This document shows, in pieces, positions 53,817 to 62,611 of a DNA stretch of 64,000 bases. The notes below the pieces were generated by a model. It worked only from the letters and a program-made list of their open reading frames with translations, made no database searches and had not been told where the DNA came from. Made by a program: the position numbers and the translations under genes. The DNA is from Sulfurospirillum halorespirans DSM 13726 (GTDB lineage Bacteria; Campylobacterota; Campylobacteria; Campylobacterales; Sulfurospirillaceae): NCBI RefSeq assembly GCF_001723605.1, contig NZ_CP017111.1:2294001-2358000 (forward strand), written 5' to 3'. How positions within the stretch are numbered: position 1 is the first letter of the stretch; every line of letters begins with the position of its first letter.

Positions 53817-55025
53817 ATGGAGCGTTTAATCGCACGGTATAAAGAGGGCAATCTGATTGTTCTCATTCTTTTAGGTATGGTTTTGGGCGTTGTGATTGCA
53901 CTCATTTCGCCAATGGCTGCACAGGCAGTTTCGATTTTAGGAAAACTCTTTGTTGGAGCGCTTAAAGCGGTGGCTCCCATTCTCGTTTTGGTGCTTGTCT
54001 CAACGGCGATTGCGACCAAACCCGTGGGTGTTCAAACGAACATCAAACCCATCGTTCAACTCTACGCCATCGGTACGTTTTTAGCCGCACTCGCAGCGGT
54101 TATCGTCAGTTTTGCGTTTCCTGTAACGTTGATACTTTCTAGTGGCGCAGATGCGGGTTTAACACCGCCTCAAAGCATCATTGCTGTGATCAAAGGCTTT
54201 TTGGTGAGCATGGTTGACAATCCTATCAATGCGCTCGCAAAAGGCAATTATATCGGTGTGCTCACTTGGGCAGTAGCCGCTGGTATTGCGCTTCATCATA
54301 GCAGTGAACAGACTAAAGTGGTGCTAAAAGACGTGAGTGATGCGATGACCAAAATCGTTCAAGCCGTCATTCGCTTAGCGCCCTTTGGTATCTTGGGTTT
54401 GGTCGCAGAGACCTTTGCCGAAACGGGTTTTGCCGCACTGCTTGGGTATGGAAAATTGCTCATTATTTTGGTAGGAACGATGCTGTTTGTAGCCCTTGTG
54501 CTCAATCCGATCATCGTCTACGTTAAAACCAAACGCAATCCGTATCCCCTTGTGTTCACATGCTTAAAAGAGAGCGGTGTTACGGCATTTTTTACCCGTA
54601 GTTCTGCGGCGAATATTCCTGTCAATATGGCGTTGTGCAAAAAATTAGGGCTTCATGAAGACACCTACTCCATCTCTATTCCCTTAGGTGCGACGGCGAA
54701 TATGGCAGGTGCGGCGGTTACGATTACGGTCTTAACGCTTGCAACGGTCAATACGCTAGGTATCTCCGTAGATCTTCCAACCGCACTGCTCTTAAGTGTG
54801 GTTGCAAGTATCGCCGCAGCGGGTGTTTCAGGCGTTGCCGGGGGTTCACTTCTTTTGATTCCTCTGGCGTGCGGTCTTTTTGGTATTAGCGATGAGATTG
54901 CGATGCAAGTGGTTGCGATAGGATTTTTAATCGGGGTCGTTCAAGACTCGACAGAGACGGCGCTGAACAGTTCAACAGATGTTGTTTTTACCGCCGCATG
55001 CTCAGATGAGCCGATACGGTTATAA
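53817..55025 (+). CDS. sstT: Serine/threonine:Na+ symporter
   Basis: The 402-residue membrane protein has the dicarboxylate/amino acid:cation symporter fold and SstT-type sequences: [58 protein letters not shown] and [19 protein letters not shown]. It imports serine and threonine with sodium. It lies between two inverted copies of a 119-nt repeat and is the only gene between them, so it could be a mobile or recently inserted cargo. A palindrome follows its stop after 4 bases. Confidence 0.93.
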   Translation: MERLIARYKEGNLIVLILLGMVLGVVIALISPMAAQAVSILGKLFVGALKAVAPILVLVLVSTAIATKPVGVQTNIKPIVQLYAIGTFLAALAAVIVSFAFPVTLILSSGADAGLTPPQSIIAVIKGFLVSMVDNPINALAKGNYIGVLTWAVAAGIALHHSSEQTKVVLKDVSDAMTKIVQAVIRLAPFGILGLVAETFAETGFAALLGYGKLLIILVGTMLFVALVLNPIIVYVKTKRNPYPLVFTCLKESGVTAFFTRSSAANIPVNMALCKKLGLHEDTYSISIPLGATANMAGAAVTITVLTLATVNTLGISVDLPTALLLSVVASIAAAGVSGVAGGSLLLIPLACGLFGISDEIAMQVVAIGFLIGVVQDSTETALNSSTDVVFTAACSDEPIRL

Positions 55026-55059
55026 GCGTTACATGTAAAAGAGTTTGGCAGTTAATTGG

Positions 55060-55178
55060 AGTGGACTTCTTGCAAAATGTGTTTTGCAAGAAGTCAAAGC
55101 ACCTAAGGTGCGTGGGCTTTTCGCCAAGAATTACTCAGTGTTAACGTAGGTTCTGAAGCTTTGCTTTAGAAGCGTGTC
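55060..55178 (-). repeat. 119-nt structured repeat, copy B (right of sstT, inverted)
   Basis: Reverse complement of copy A at about 83% identity. The longest stem here is 14 bp (GACTTCTTGCAAAA/TTTTGCAAGAAGTC, 55065-55096). Relative to copy A, a T:A pair is replaced by C:G in the 53682-53713 stem and again in the 53605-53627 stem. The end lies against the yhbP stop codon. Confidence 0.85.
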
Positions 55179-55599
55179 AAAAAGTAGATCGGTAAAACTC
55201 CAATTTTTTGCCAAATCCCAGTGTATTGTCCGTAAATTTGAGATACTCAATTTCGATGCTCCACAACGAAGGCATCATTGCTATCACGTAAGGAAAGCGC
55301 TTCAAATAGGCTTTTTTCTCCGCTTCGTTGGCGGCTTTAAAAACGCCCGTAAATTGAACCCCTTGAATTTTCCCCACCATCTTCGTTTCTAATGCAACCG
55401 CTCCTGCAACCTGCTCGTTTTCAAGGGCTTCGTGTCCGTGTCTCGTTTTGGCATCGGTGGCGATGACAAACGTTGCACTCTCTGGGATAAACGCATAAAA
55501 ACACGAGGTGCAGTAGGGTAGATTTACTTTACATGTAGCGAGTGTAAGCAGATGATGTTTCTTTAAAAATGCGGTGATAACAGGCTCTAACATGGGCAT
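55177..55599 (-). CDS. yhbP: UPF0306/YhbP-family flavin-binding-fold protein
   Basis: The 140-residue protein has the PNPOx-like split-barrel features and the YhbP signatures: THLLTLATC-like start (HHLLTLATCKVN), TDAKTRHGHEA, IQGVQFTGVF and the tail LKFTDNTLGFGKKLEF. The role of this family is unknown; some relatives bind FMN. Its TGA touches the edge of repeat copy B. Confidence 0.82.
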   Translation of the reverse strand: MPMLEPVITAFLKKHHLLTLATCKVNLPYCTSCFYAFIPESATFVIATDAKTRHGHEALENEQVAGAVALETKMVGKIQGVQFTGVFKAANEAEKKAYLKRFPYVIAMMPSLWSIEIEYLKFTDNTLGFGKKLEFYRSTF

Positions 55600-55688
55600 C
55601 CTTTGAAAAAAAGTATAACATATTTTCTTTCGCTCTTTTAAATTTTAAAAGGATTAAGATTCAAGCATGAATGCTAAAGGAGTCTTTG

Positions 55689-56384
55689 ATGCGATTGATC
55701 CTCTGTTTTGCCCTTATTGTGGGCTCTCTTGTTGCGGCTGAAAATCCTATGAGTTTGCAATTTACCGGTGTAAAAACCACCCATGTGATGAGCGATGGAA
55801 GCCTTAAAGAGGTTTTGATTGAGCGTCACAGTGATGTTACATGTAACGTGGTGGGCATCAATCCTGAAGCGATTTTTAGCGGGGATTATGCGGGTAAAAA
55901 TGTTCCTCCCGCGTGCAAAAAAAGCTTTGTCACAACCGTTGGGAAGGTGCAACCCATGAGTTTTGCGCAAGGGGTTACCACTGTGGGCGAAGTTGAAGTG
56001 CTGGATTTTATTCAAAACAAAGCCAATGTGAAGCCTGATGAATATATCTTAATCGATGCGCGCAAGAGCGATTGGTATGAGCAACTTACCATTCCTAGCA
56101 GTGTGAACATTCCCTTTGATGAGATCGAGTACGATGAGGCGATTCCTGAAGATTTTGAGCGAGTGCAAAAGCTTTTGGGCTTTCACGCCCTTGGTTCAAC
56201 GTATGATTTTAGCCATGCCAAAACGGCATTGTTTTTTTGCAATGGCATTTGGTGTGTGCAGTCGCGCTTAGCGATTGAAAAACTGATCAAAATGGGGTAT
56301 CCAAAAGAGAAGCTCTTGTGGTACCGAGGTGGCTTGCAAGATTGGCTTTTGCTGGGCTTTAGCGCTATTTCGCCCAAGCGTTAG
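55689..56384 (+). CDS. Exported rhodanese-domain protein
   Basis: Start at ATG 55689 after AAAGGAGTCTTTG. The ~231-residue protein has a signal peptide (LILCFALIVGSLVAAEN) and a C-terminal rhodanese domain with LIDARKSDWYEQ, IPSSVNIPFDEIE and the active loop ALFFCNGIWCVQS. The catalytic Cys would be the first Cys of that loop. It would transfer sulfane sulfur in the periplasm, in keeping with sulfur-compound respiration. A palindrome lies 5 bases after the stop. Confidence 0.85.
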   Translation: MRLILCFALIVGSLVAAENPMSLQFTGVKTTHVMSDGSLKEVLIERHSDVTCNVVGINPEAIFSGDYAGKNVPPACKKSFVTTVGKVQPMSFAQGVTTVGEVEVLDFIQNKANVKPDEYILIDARKSDWYEQLTIPSSVNIPFDEIEYDEAIPEDFERVQKLLGFHALGSTYDFSHAKTALFFCNGIWCVQSRLAIEKLIKMGYPKEKLLWYRGGLQDWLLLGFSAISPKR

Positions 56385-56400
56385 ATGTTTACATGTAAGC

Positions 56401-56829
56401 TTAGGAAAGAGGTGCGTGAAGGTCTTCATCGCTTACGGTGATGCTTTTGCGCCACTTCTCGATTTGGAGATCGTTTTCTAAAATATGCTCCACCAGCCAT
56501 TTCTTAGCGATCATCTTCATACTTTTTTGAAGATCTTCAATGCCCTTTTTCTCTTTAAGGATTTTGGTCATCCCCTCGATGATGCTCTCATGAAATTTCT
56601 TATGTTTCTCCAGCAGCGGATACTCAAGGTTTTGCATATACGCCTCTTCCTCTTTAAAGTGTTTTGCCATGTAGTCGAAAAACTCTTTAAACAGGTTTCC
56701 AAGCTCTGCTTTGTCCGTCTTAGCAGGATCGAGTGCTTGAACTGCGTTTGCCAAATCGAAAAGTTCTTGATGTTGTTTGTCTAAAAGCGCATGATGCAGA
56801 CTAAATTTTTCATTCCATTCTATGAACAC
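56401..56829 (-). CDS. Bacteriohemerythrin
   Basis: The 142-residue protein has the hemerythrin di-iron pattern: FSLHHALLDKQHQELFDLAN (two His), YMAKHFKEEEAYM (His and Glu), LLEKHKKFHESI (two His) and LVEHILENDLQ (His and Asp). It binds oxygen or nitric oxide in the cytoplasm and is common in microaerophiles. It stands alone with its stop close to that of the rhodanese gene. Confidence 0.92.
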   Translation of the reverse strand: MFIEWNEKFSLHHALLDKQHQELFDLANAVQALDPAKTDKAELGNLFKEFFDYMAKHFKEEEAYMQNLEYPLLEKHKKFHESIIEGMTKILKEKKGIEDLQKSMKMIAKKWLVEHILENDLQIEKWRKSITVSDEDLHAPLS

Positions 56830-56944
56830 TGACGTTCCTCATAATTCTTTTGACGGTATTTTAGCACGCTTTGAGCTCTTTTGAGCAAGAATTGGTTAAC
56901 ATATAAGGAGTAAAATGGTGTTTATTATTTTTAAGGAAAATTGG

Positions 56945-58084
56945 ATGATAATTCAAACGTTAAAATCACTGCTCATTTTAATTCCCCTTCTTTGGTTGGG
57001 TTGCTCTGACAATAAGGCAAAACCAGCTCCTTTACCGCAAGTTGAGGTCGGTGTGTATACCTTAACTTCCCAAGCCATTACGCTTTCGCGAGAGCTTCCC
57101 GGTCGTACCAAAGAGACGGTCATTTCTGAGATTCGCCCTCAAGTGGGTGGCATCATTCAAGCGCGTTTCTTTGAAGAGGGAAGCATCGTGAAAAAAGATG
57201 CCGTGCTCTACCAGATCGATCCAGCATCCTACCAAGCTGCTTTTGATGAAGCCAAAGCAGCACTCAAAAATGCCGAAGCAACGCTAGAGTCTTCGCGTCT
57301 TAAAAGTGAGCGCTACGCAGATCTTGTCAAATTAGAAGGTGTTTCTAAACAAGATACGGAAGATGCCAAAGCGGCGTATCTGCAAGCTATGGCGAGTGTG
57401 GATGAAAAAAATGCCGCCTTACAAAGTGCTCGGATCAATCTTGACTACACCAAAATCAAAGCACCGATTAGCGGGCGTATTGGCACATCAAGCGTGAGTG
57501 TGGGTGCCCTTGTGAGTGCAAGTCAAACCACAGCGCTTGCTACGATTCGTACCCTCGATCCGATCTATGTCGATCTCACGCAATCGAGCACGCAACTCTT
57601 AAAACTCAGAGCACTTCTAGCACAACAGGGGATTAAAAAAGGGAGCACGAAGCTGGCATTAAATCTTGAAGATGGCTCGCGTTACCCTTATGAAGGAACG
57701 CTTCAGTTTCAAGAGATCGCAGTCGATGAGAGCACAGGTTCAGTAACGCTTCGTGCCACTTTCCCTAATCCTGATGGCATCTTGCTTCCAGGCATGTATG
57801 TCCGAGCATTGATGGATGAAGCGGTCAATGAAAAAGCACTCTTAGTTCCTCAGCAAGGCATTCAACGTGATCCCAAAGGTAATGCAACCGCATTCATCGT
57901 TACGAGCGAGAATAAAGTTGAAACACGCACTGTAAAAACAGAGCGTGCATTGGGTGATATGTGGTTGGTTAGCAGTGGACTGAGTGTTGGTGATAAGGTC
58001 ATTGTTGAAGGCTCAAGTAAAGTTCGTACAGGCAGTAGCGTCAAAGCCGTGGATGTCACCACAACGTTTGGTAAAGCACAATGA
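56945..58084 (+). CDS. RND efflux periplasmic adaptor lipoprotein
   Basis: Start at ATG 56945 after TTAAGGAAAATTGG. The ~379-residue protein has a lipobox (LLWLGCSDN), lipoyl/barrel-sandwich parts (PQVGGIIQARFFEEGS and KIKAPISGRIGTSSV), and an alpha hairpin (about residues 85-150). The beta-barrel and membrane-proximal domains follow. It resembles AcrA/MexA. It is the first gene of a three-gene RND operon and overlaps the pump gene by 4 nt. Confidence 0.93.
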   Translation: MIIQTLKSLLILIPLLWLGCSDNKAKPAPLPQVEVGVYTLTSQAITLSRELPGRTKETVISEIRPQVGGIIQARFFEEGSIVKKDAVLYQIDPASYQAAFDEAKAALKNAEATLESSRLKSERYADLVKLEGVSKQDTEDAKAAYLQAMASVDEKNAALQSARINLDYTKIKAPISGRIGTSSVSVGALVSASQTTALATIRTLDPIYVDLTQSSTQLLKLRALLAQQGIKKGSTKLALNLEDGSRYPYEGTLQFQEIAVDESTGSVTLRATFPNPDGILLPGMYVRALMDEAVNEKALLVPQQGIQRDPKGNATAFIVTSENKVETRTVKTERALGDMWLVSSGLSVGDKVIVEGSSKVRTGSSVKAVDVTTTFGKAQ

Positions 58085-61000
58085 TCGCACACTTTTTTAT
58101 CCATCGACCCATTTTTGCATGGGTTATCTCCATTGTCATTATGCTAGCAGGTATTGGTTCTATTTTTTCCCTTCCTGTTGCGCAATACCCTGATATCGCG
58201 CCACCTACGATTCGTATTAACACTACCTACACGGGTGCATCTGCACAAACGGTAGAGAACAGTGTCATTCAAATCATTGAGCAACAGCTGACGGGTTTGG
58301 ATGGGCTTTTGTATTTCTCTTCCACGAGTAGCTCTTCAGGGTCTGCAAGCATTGATGTGACTTTTCAAAAAGGAACCGATGCCGATACAGCGCAAGTTCA
58401 AGTACAAAATAAAGTAGCCCAAATCACCACGCGTCTTCCAAAGTCGGTTCAAAACGAAGGTGTACGCGTTACCAAAGCACAAAATGACTTTTTGATGATC
58501 GTCTCCTTGTACGATGTGACCGATACCAAAATGTCGGTGGATGTCGCGGATTATCTGCTTAGCAATTTGCAAGATCCCATTGCGCGTTTAGAGGGCGTGG
58601 GCACGGTGCAAGTTTTTGGTGGTCAGTATGCGATGCGCATCTGGTTAGACCCTTCCAAATTGGTTTCGTACAACTTGATGCCTTCCGACATTAGCAGCGC
58701 CATTACCGCTCAAAATGTGCAAGTCTCTGCGGGAAGTATTGGCGCACTTCCTACCTCCAGTGATCAGCAACTCAATGCAACGGTCACGGCAAAATCCCAA
58801 CTGCAAACACCTTTAGAGTTTGAACAAATCATTGTCAAAAGTGACAGCAGTGGCGCGATTGTGCGCTTAAGCGATGTGGCGCGCGTGGAGCTTGGGAGTG
58901 AGAGTTATAGCAATGTAACAAGGCTCAACGGCCATCCCGCTTCGGGACTTGCGGTGATGCTCGCCCCAGGTGCGAATGCACTCTCTACTGCCAATCGTAT
59001 TAAAGCGGCCATTGCCAAGATGGAACCCACCTTTCCGAGTGGGTACAAAGTTGCTTATCCAAGAGACAGTACGAAATTTATTCGTATCTCGATCGAAGAG
59101 GTGGTTAAAACACTGTTTGAAGCCATTTTATTGGTTCTTGTTGTTATGTTTGTCTTTTTACAAAATTGGCGAGCAACCCTGATTCCTGCCATCGCCGTTC
59201 CCGTTGTTCTTTTGGGAACTTTTGGCGTTTTAGAGGTGTTTGGCTACTCCATCAATACCCTTACGATGTTTGGTATGGTGCTCTCCATCGGTCTTTTGGT
59301 GGATGATGCGATTGTCGTTGTTGAGAACGTTGAGCGTATTATGCGTGAAGAGAAACTCCCTCCTGTGGAAGCGACCGAGAAGTCGATGAAAGAGATCACG
59401 AGCGCGCTTGTGGGAATTGCGACGGTTCTCTCTGCCGTTTTCTTGCCGATGGCATTTTTTGCAGGCTCAACCGGTGTTATTTACCGTCAGTTTTCCATTA
59501 CGATTGTTTCGTCGATGATTCTTTCCGTTATTGTGGCTTTGACCTTAACACCAGCACTCTGCGCTTCATTGCTCAAACCCCATGAGGAAATACTGAGCCA
59601 TGGCTTTTTTGGCTGGTTTAACAAAACGTTTGACTCCTTGACCGCACGGTACAAAGGTCGTGTAGGCTTGGTCATTGCGACGCCGTTTCGATGGATGCTG
59701 GTTTATGCGATCATTGCTTCCATCATGGCTTTTTTAATGCTTCGTCTGCCGACAGGCTTTTTACCCAGTGAAGATCAAGGGGATAGCATGGTTCAGTTTA
59801 CGCTGCCAGCAGGGGCTTCTTTTAAACGTAGCAATGCTGTTTCTCGCGAGATAGAGCACTATTTTCTGAACGAAGAGTCTAATAACACCGAAGCCATTTT
59901 CACCATCTCAGGCTTTAGTTTTAGCGGAAGCGGACAAAATGCAGGTATGGCGTTTGTGGCTCTCAAAGATTGGGATGAGCGCCCAGGCGTTGAAAATCGA
60001 TCGGACATTATTTCAAATCGTGCCACGATGAAGCTTTCACGTGTGCGTGACGCTCAGATCTTTTCGCTCAACCCTCCTGCGATTCAAGGACTTGGGCAGA
60101 GCAATGGCTTTAACTTTCAGCTTCAAGCGCTTGCCGATACCGATCGTGAGCAACTCAAAACGCTTCGGGACAGTTTGCTTGGCAGTGTACGAAGTGACAG
60201 TACGTTTATGGCGGTTCGTTTGGGCAGTATGGAAGATACGCCGCAATTACATGTAAACATTGATGAAGCCAAAGCCGTTGCGCTTGGGCTTTCGTTATCG
60301 GATGTGGATGATACGTTAAATTACGCGTGGGCGGGTGTCTACGTCAACGATTTTGTCGATCGTGGGCGGATTAAAAAGGTGTATGTTCAAGGTGATGCGC
60401 CTTTTCGCTCAAAACCTGAAGATTTGGATCAGTGGTATGTTAAAAGTAACACTGATGTGATGACGCCGTTTGCGTCATTTGCGACAACGAGTTGGAGTTA
60501 TGGTGCGCAGAGTTTAACCCGCTATAACGGCCTAGCGTCGTATGAGATTCAAGGATCGGCCGCTTCTGGGATTAGTTCAGGTGTGGCGATGGATAAGATA
60601 GAAGCCCTGCAAGAAGCGCTGCCTTCTGGCACAAGCTTTGCGTGGAGTGGACTCTCGTATCAAGAGCGTTTATCGAGTGGGCAAACGTTGAAACTTTATG
60701 CCATTTCCATTTTGGTCGTCTTTTTATGTTTAGCGGCACTCTATGAGAGCTGGGCGGTTCCTTTTTCCGTTCTTTTGGTCATTCCTTTGGGTGTTTTTGG
60801 CTCGGTGGTTGCAGCCTCGCTTCGAGGATTGGAAAACGATGTCTACTTCCAAGTCGCTCTTTTAACGACCATTGGACTCTCGTCTAAAAATGCGATTTTG
60901 ATCGTTGAGTTTGTCGAAGCGGCGTATAATCGTGGAAGCACGCTTGTCGATGCCGCCATTGAGGGGGCAAAACTGAGACTTCGCCCGATCTTAATGACCT

Positions 61001-61206
61001 CACTGGCGTTCATTGCAGGCGTTCTGCCTTTGGCACTCTCCAGTGGTGCAGGGGCGAACAGTCGTATCTCCATTGGTACAGGAATCGTTGGAGGAACACT
61101 GAGTGCGACCTTCTTGGCGATCTTTTTGGTGCCGCTCTTTTTTGTCTTGGTGCGTGGGATTTTCCCCAAACGAAAGCGCCATGCAACCATGGTAGGGGAG
61201 GTTTAA
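58081..61206 (+). CDS. RND multidrug efflux pump (AcrB/HAE1 type)
   Basis: The 1041-residue protein has twelve transmembrane helices and two large periplasmic loops. The proton-relay region is VDDAIVVVENVERIM with the double Asp of helix 4, and TIGLSSKNAILIVEF with the Lys of helix 10. FFIHRPIFAWVISIVIMLAG at the start is typical of HAE1 pumps. It expels hydrophobic compounds with proton influx. Gene order adaptor-pump-outer membrane factor indicates a complete tripartite system; no regulator gene is in view. One palindrome at 60247-60256. Confidence 0.95.
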   Translation: MIAHFFIHRPIFAWVISIVIMLAGIGSIFSLPVAQYPDIAPPTIRINTTYTGASAQTVENSVIQIIEQQLTGLDGLLYFSSTSSSSGSASIDVTFQKGTDADTAQVQVQNKVAQITTRLPKSVQNEGVRVTKAQNDFLMIVSLYDVTDTKMSVDVADYLLSNLQDPIARLEGVGTVQVFGGQYAMRIWLDPSKLVSYNLMPSDISSAITAQNVQVSAGSIGALPTSSDQQLNATVTAKSQLQTPLEFEQIIVKSDSSGAIVRLSDVARVELGSESYSNVTRLNGHPASGLAVMLAPGANALSTANRIKAAIAKMEPTFPSGYKVAYPRDSTKFIRISIEEVVKTLFEAILLVLVVMFVFLQNWRATLIPAIAVPVVLLGTFGVLEVFGYSINTLTMFGMVLSIGLLVDDAIVVVENVERIMREEKLPPVEATEKSMKEITSALVGIATVLSAVFLPMAFFAGSTGVIYRQFSITIVSSMILSVIVALTLTPALCASLLKPHEEILSHGFFGWFNKTFDSLTARYKGRVGLVIATPFRWMLVYAIIASIMAFLMLRLPTGFLPSEDQGDSMVQFTLPAGASFKRSNAVSREIEHYFLNEESNNTEAIFTISGFSFSGSGQNAGMAFVALKDWDERPGVENRSDIISNRATMKLSRVRDAQIFSLNPPAIQGLGQSNGFNFQLQALADTDREQLKTLRDSLLGSVRSDSTFMAVRLGSMEDTPQLHVNIDEAKAVALGLSLSDVDDTLNYAWAGVYVNDFVDRGRIKKVYVQGDAPFRSKPEDLDQWYVKSNTDVMTPFASFATTSWSYGAQSLTRYNGLASYEIQGSAASGISSGVAMDKIEALQEALPSGTSFAWSGLSYQERLSSGQTLKLYAISILVVFLCLAALYESWAVPFSVLLVIPLGVFGSVVAASLRGLENDVYFQVALLTTIGLSSKNAILIVEFVEAAYNRGSTLVDAAIEGAKLRLRPILMTSLAFIAGVLPLALSSGAGANSRISIGTGIVGGTLSATFLAIFLVPLFFVLVRGIFPKRKRHATMVGEV

Positions 61207-61207
61207 G

Positions 61208-62605
61208 ATGCGTTCCATTTCTTTGGTTTTAGTACCATTTTTACTCAGTGGATGCGTTTCCCTTGCGCCTGATTATGTGCGTCCTAATGCGCCTATTCCC
61301 GCTACATTAAGTCAGGAAGTTGGACAAAATCAGAGCGCAACAAACCTTCCTTGGCGCGATTTTATTCACGATGCACGTTTGCAAAACGTTGTAGCCCTCA
61401 GCCTTGAGCAGAGCCGCGATCTGCGCAAAGCCGTCGCCAACATTGAAGCAGCGCGTGCGACGTATCGCATTGCCAAAAGCAGTGAGCTTCCAACCATTGA
61501 AGCTAGTGCGTCAGGCAGTAAATCACGAGCAGTGAACTCGGCGACCAATCAAACGTCTATCACCCAAAGCTCTTCTGCAACGGTGGGAATCAATAGTTAT
61601 GAGCTTGATTTCTTTGGCAAAATCAAATCGCAAACTGAAATACAGTGGGAGAGTTTTCAAAGTGTAGAAGAGGCGGCGCGTGCGGTTCAAATCAGCCTTA
61701 TAGCCGAAGTCTCTACCGCGTGGCTTAGTCTTGCCTCTGACCAGAGTTTGCTAGCCTTAGCGCAAAAAACAGAAGAGAGTGCTAAGCGTTCGCTCGCTAT
61801 TGTCGAGGCGCGTTTGCAAAGGGGGATTGACTCTAGGGTAGCGCTTTATGAAGCGCAGAGTGTGCTACACCAAGCCAGAGCCGATAGTGCTAATTACACG
61901 TCACAAGTTGCACAAGATCGTGCGGCGTTAGAGCTTTTAGTTGGAGCTTCTTTGGACGATACACTCCTTCCTCAAACACTTGAAAGCGGTGCGGAAGTCT
62001 GGTTGAGCGATGTCTCTTCTGGACTCTCTTCTGATATTTTGCTTAACCGCCCCGATGTGCTTGAAGCTGAACACAATCTCAAATCCGCCAATGCCAACAT
62101 CGGCGTAGCGAGAGCGGCGTATTTTCCTTCGATCACGTTAACGGGAGCCGCAGGCGTTGGCTCCAACGCGCTTCGAGGGTTGTTTGATGGCGGAACATCG
62201 ACCATCTGGTCGTTTGCTCCGAATGTGAGTTTACCGCTTTTTGATGCAGGAGAGCGTGATGCAACGCTGGATTATGCCAAAGCCAACCGCGATGTGTATG
62301 TTGCAAGTTATGAGCTTGCCATTCAAACTGCGTTTAAAGAGGCACGTTCAGCCCTTGCCAGACGTGCAACAATGAATGACCAACTCCAAGCACAAAATGC
62401 CTTGGTGGACGTGAGCACAAAAAGTTATGAAATCTACGATGCGCGCTACCAAAATGGGGTCGATACCTTCTTAAATGCCCTTATAGCGCAGCGTTCCATG
62501 TATGCAGGCGAGCAAAATTTGATCAGCGTGCGTTTAGAAGCACTGCTCAATCGTGTCACCTTGTACCAAGTTTTGGGTGGTGGATTAGCGCAAAAAAGCG
62601 AATAA
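61208..62605 (+). CDS. Outer-membrane efflux lipoprotein (NodT/OprM type)
   Basis: The 465-residue protein has a lipoprotein signal (LVPFLLSGCVSLAPDY) and the two-repeat OEP domain. LSLEQSRDLRKAVANIEAA and SYELDFFGKIKSQ are in the first repeat; LLNRPDVLEAEHNLKSANANIG and LPLFDAGERDATLDYAKANRD are in the second. It forms the trimeric TolC-like exit duct for the pump. It starts one base after the pump stop. Confidence 0.93.
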   Translation: MRSISLVLVPFLLSGCVSLAPDYVRPNAPIPATLSQEVGQNQSATNLPWRDFIHDARLQNVVALSLEQSRDLRKAVANIEAARATYRIAKSSELPTIEASASGSKSRAVNSATNQTSITQSSSATVGINSYELDFFGKIKSQTEIQWESFQSVEEAARAVQISLIAEVSTAWLSLASDQSLLALAQKTEESAKRSLAIVEARLQRGIDSRVALYEAQSVLHQARADSANYTSQVAQDRAALELLVGASLDDTLLPQTLESGAEVWLSDVSSGLSSDILLNRPDVLEAEHNLKSANANIGVARAAYFPSITLTGAAGVGSNALRGLFDGGTSTIWSFAPNVSLPLFDAGERDATLDYAKANRDVYVASYELAIQTAFKEARSALARRATMNDQLQAQNALVDVSTKSYEIYDARYQNGVDTFLNALIAQRSMYAGEQNLISVRLEALLNRVTLYQVLGGGLAQKSE

Positions 62606-62611
62606 TCTCTT

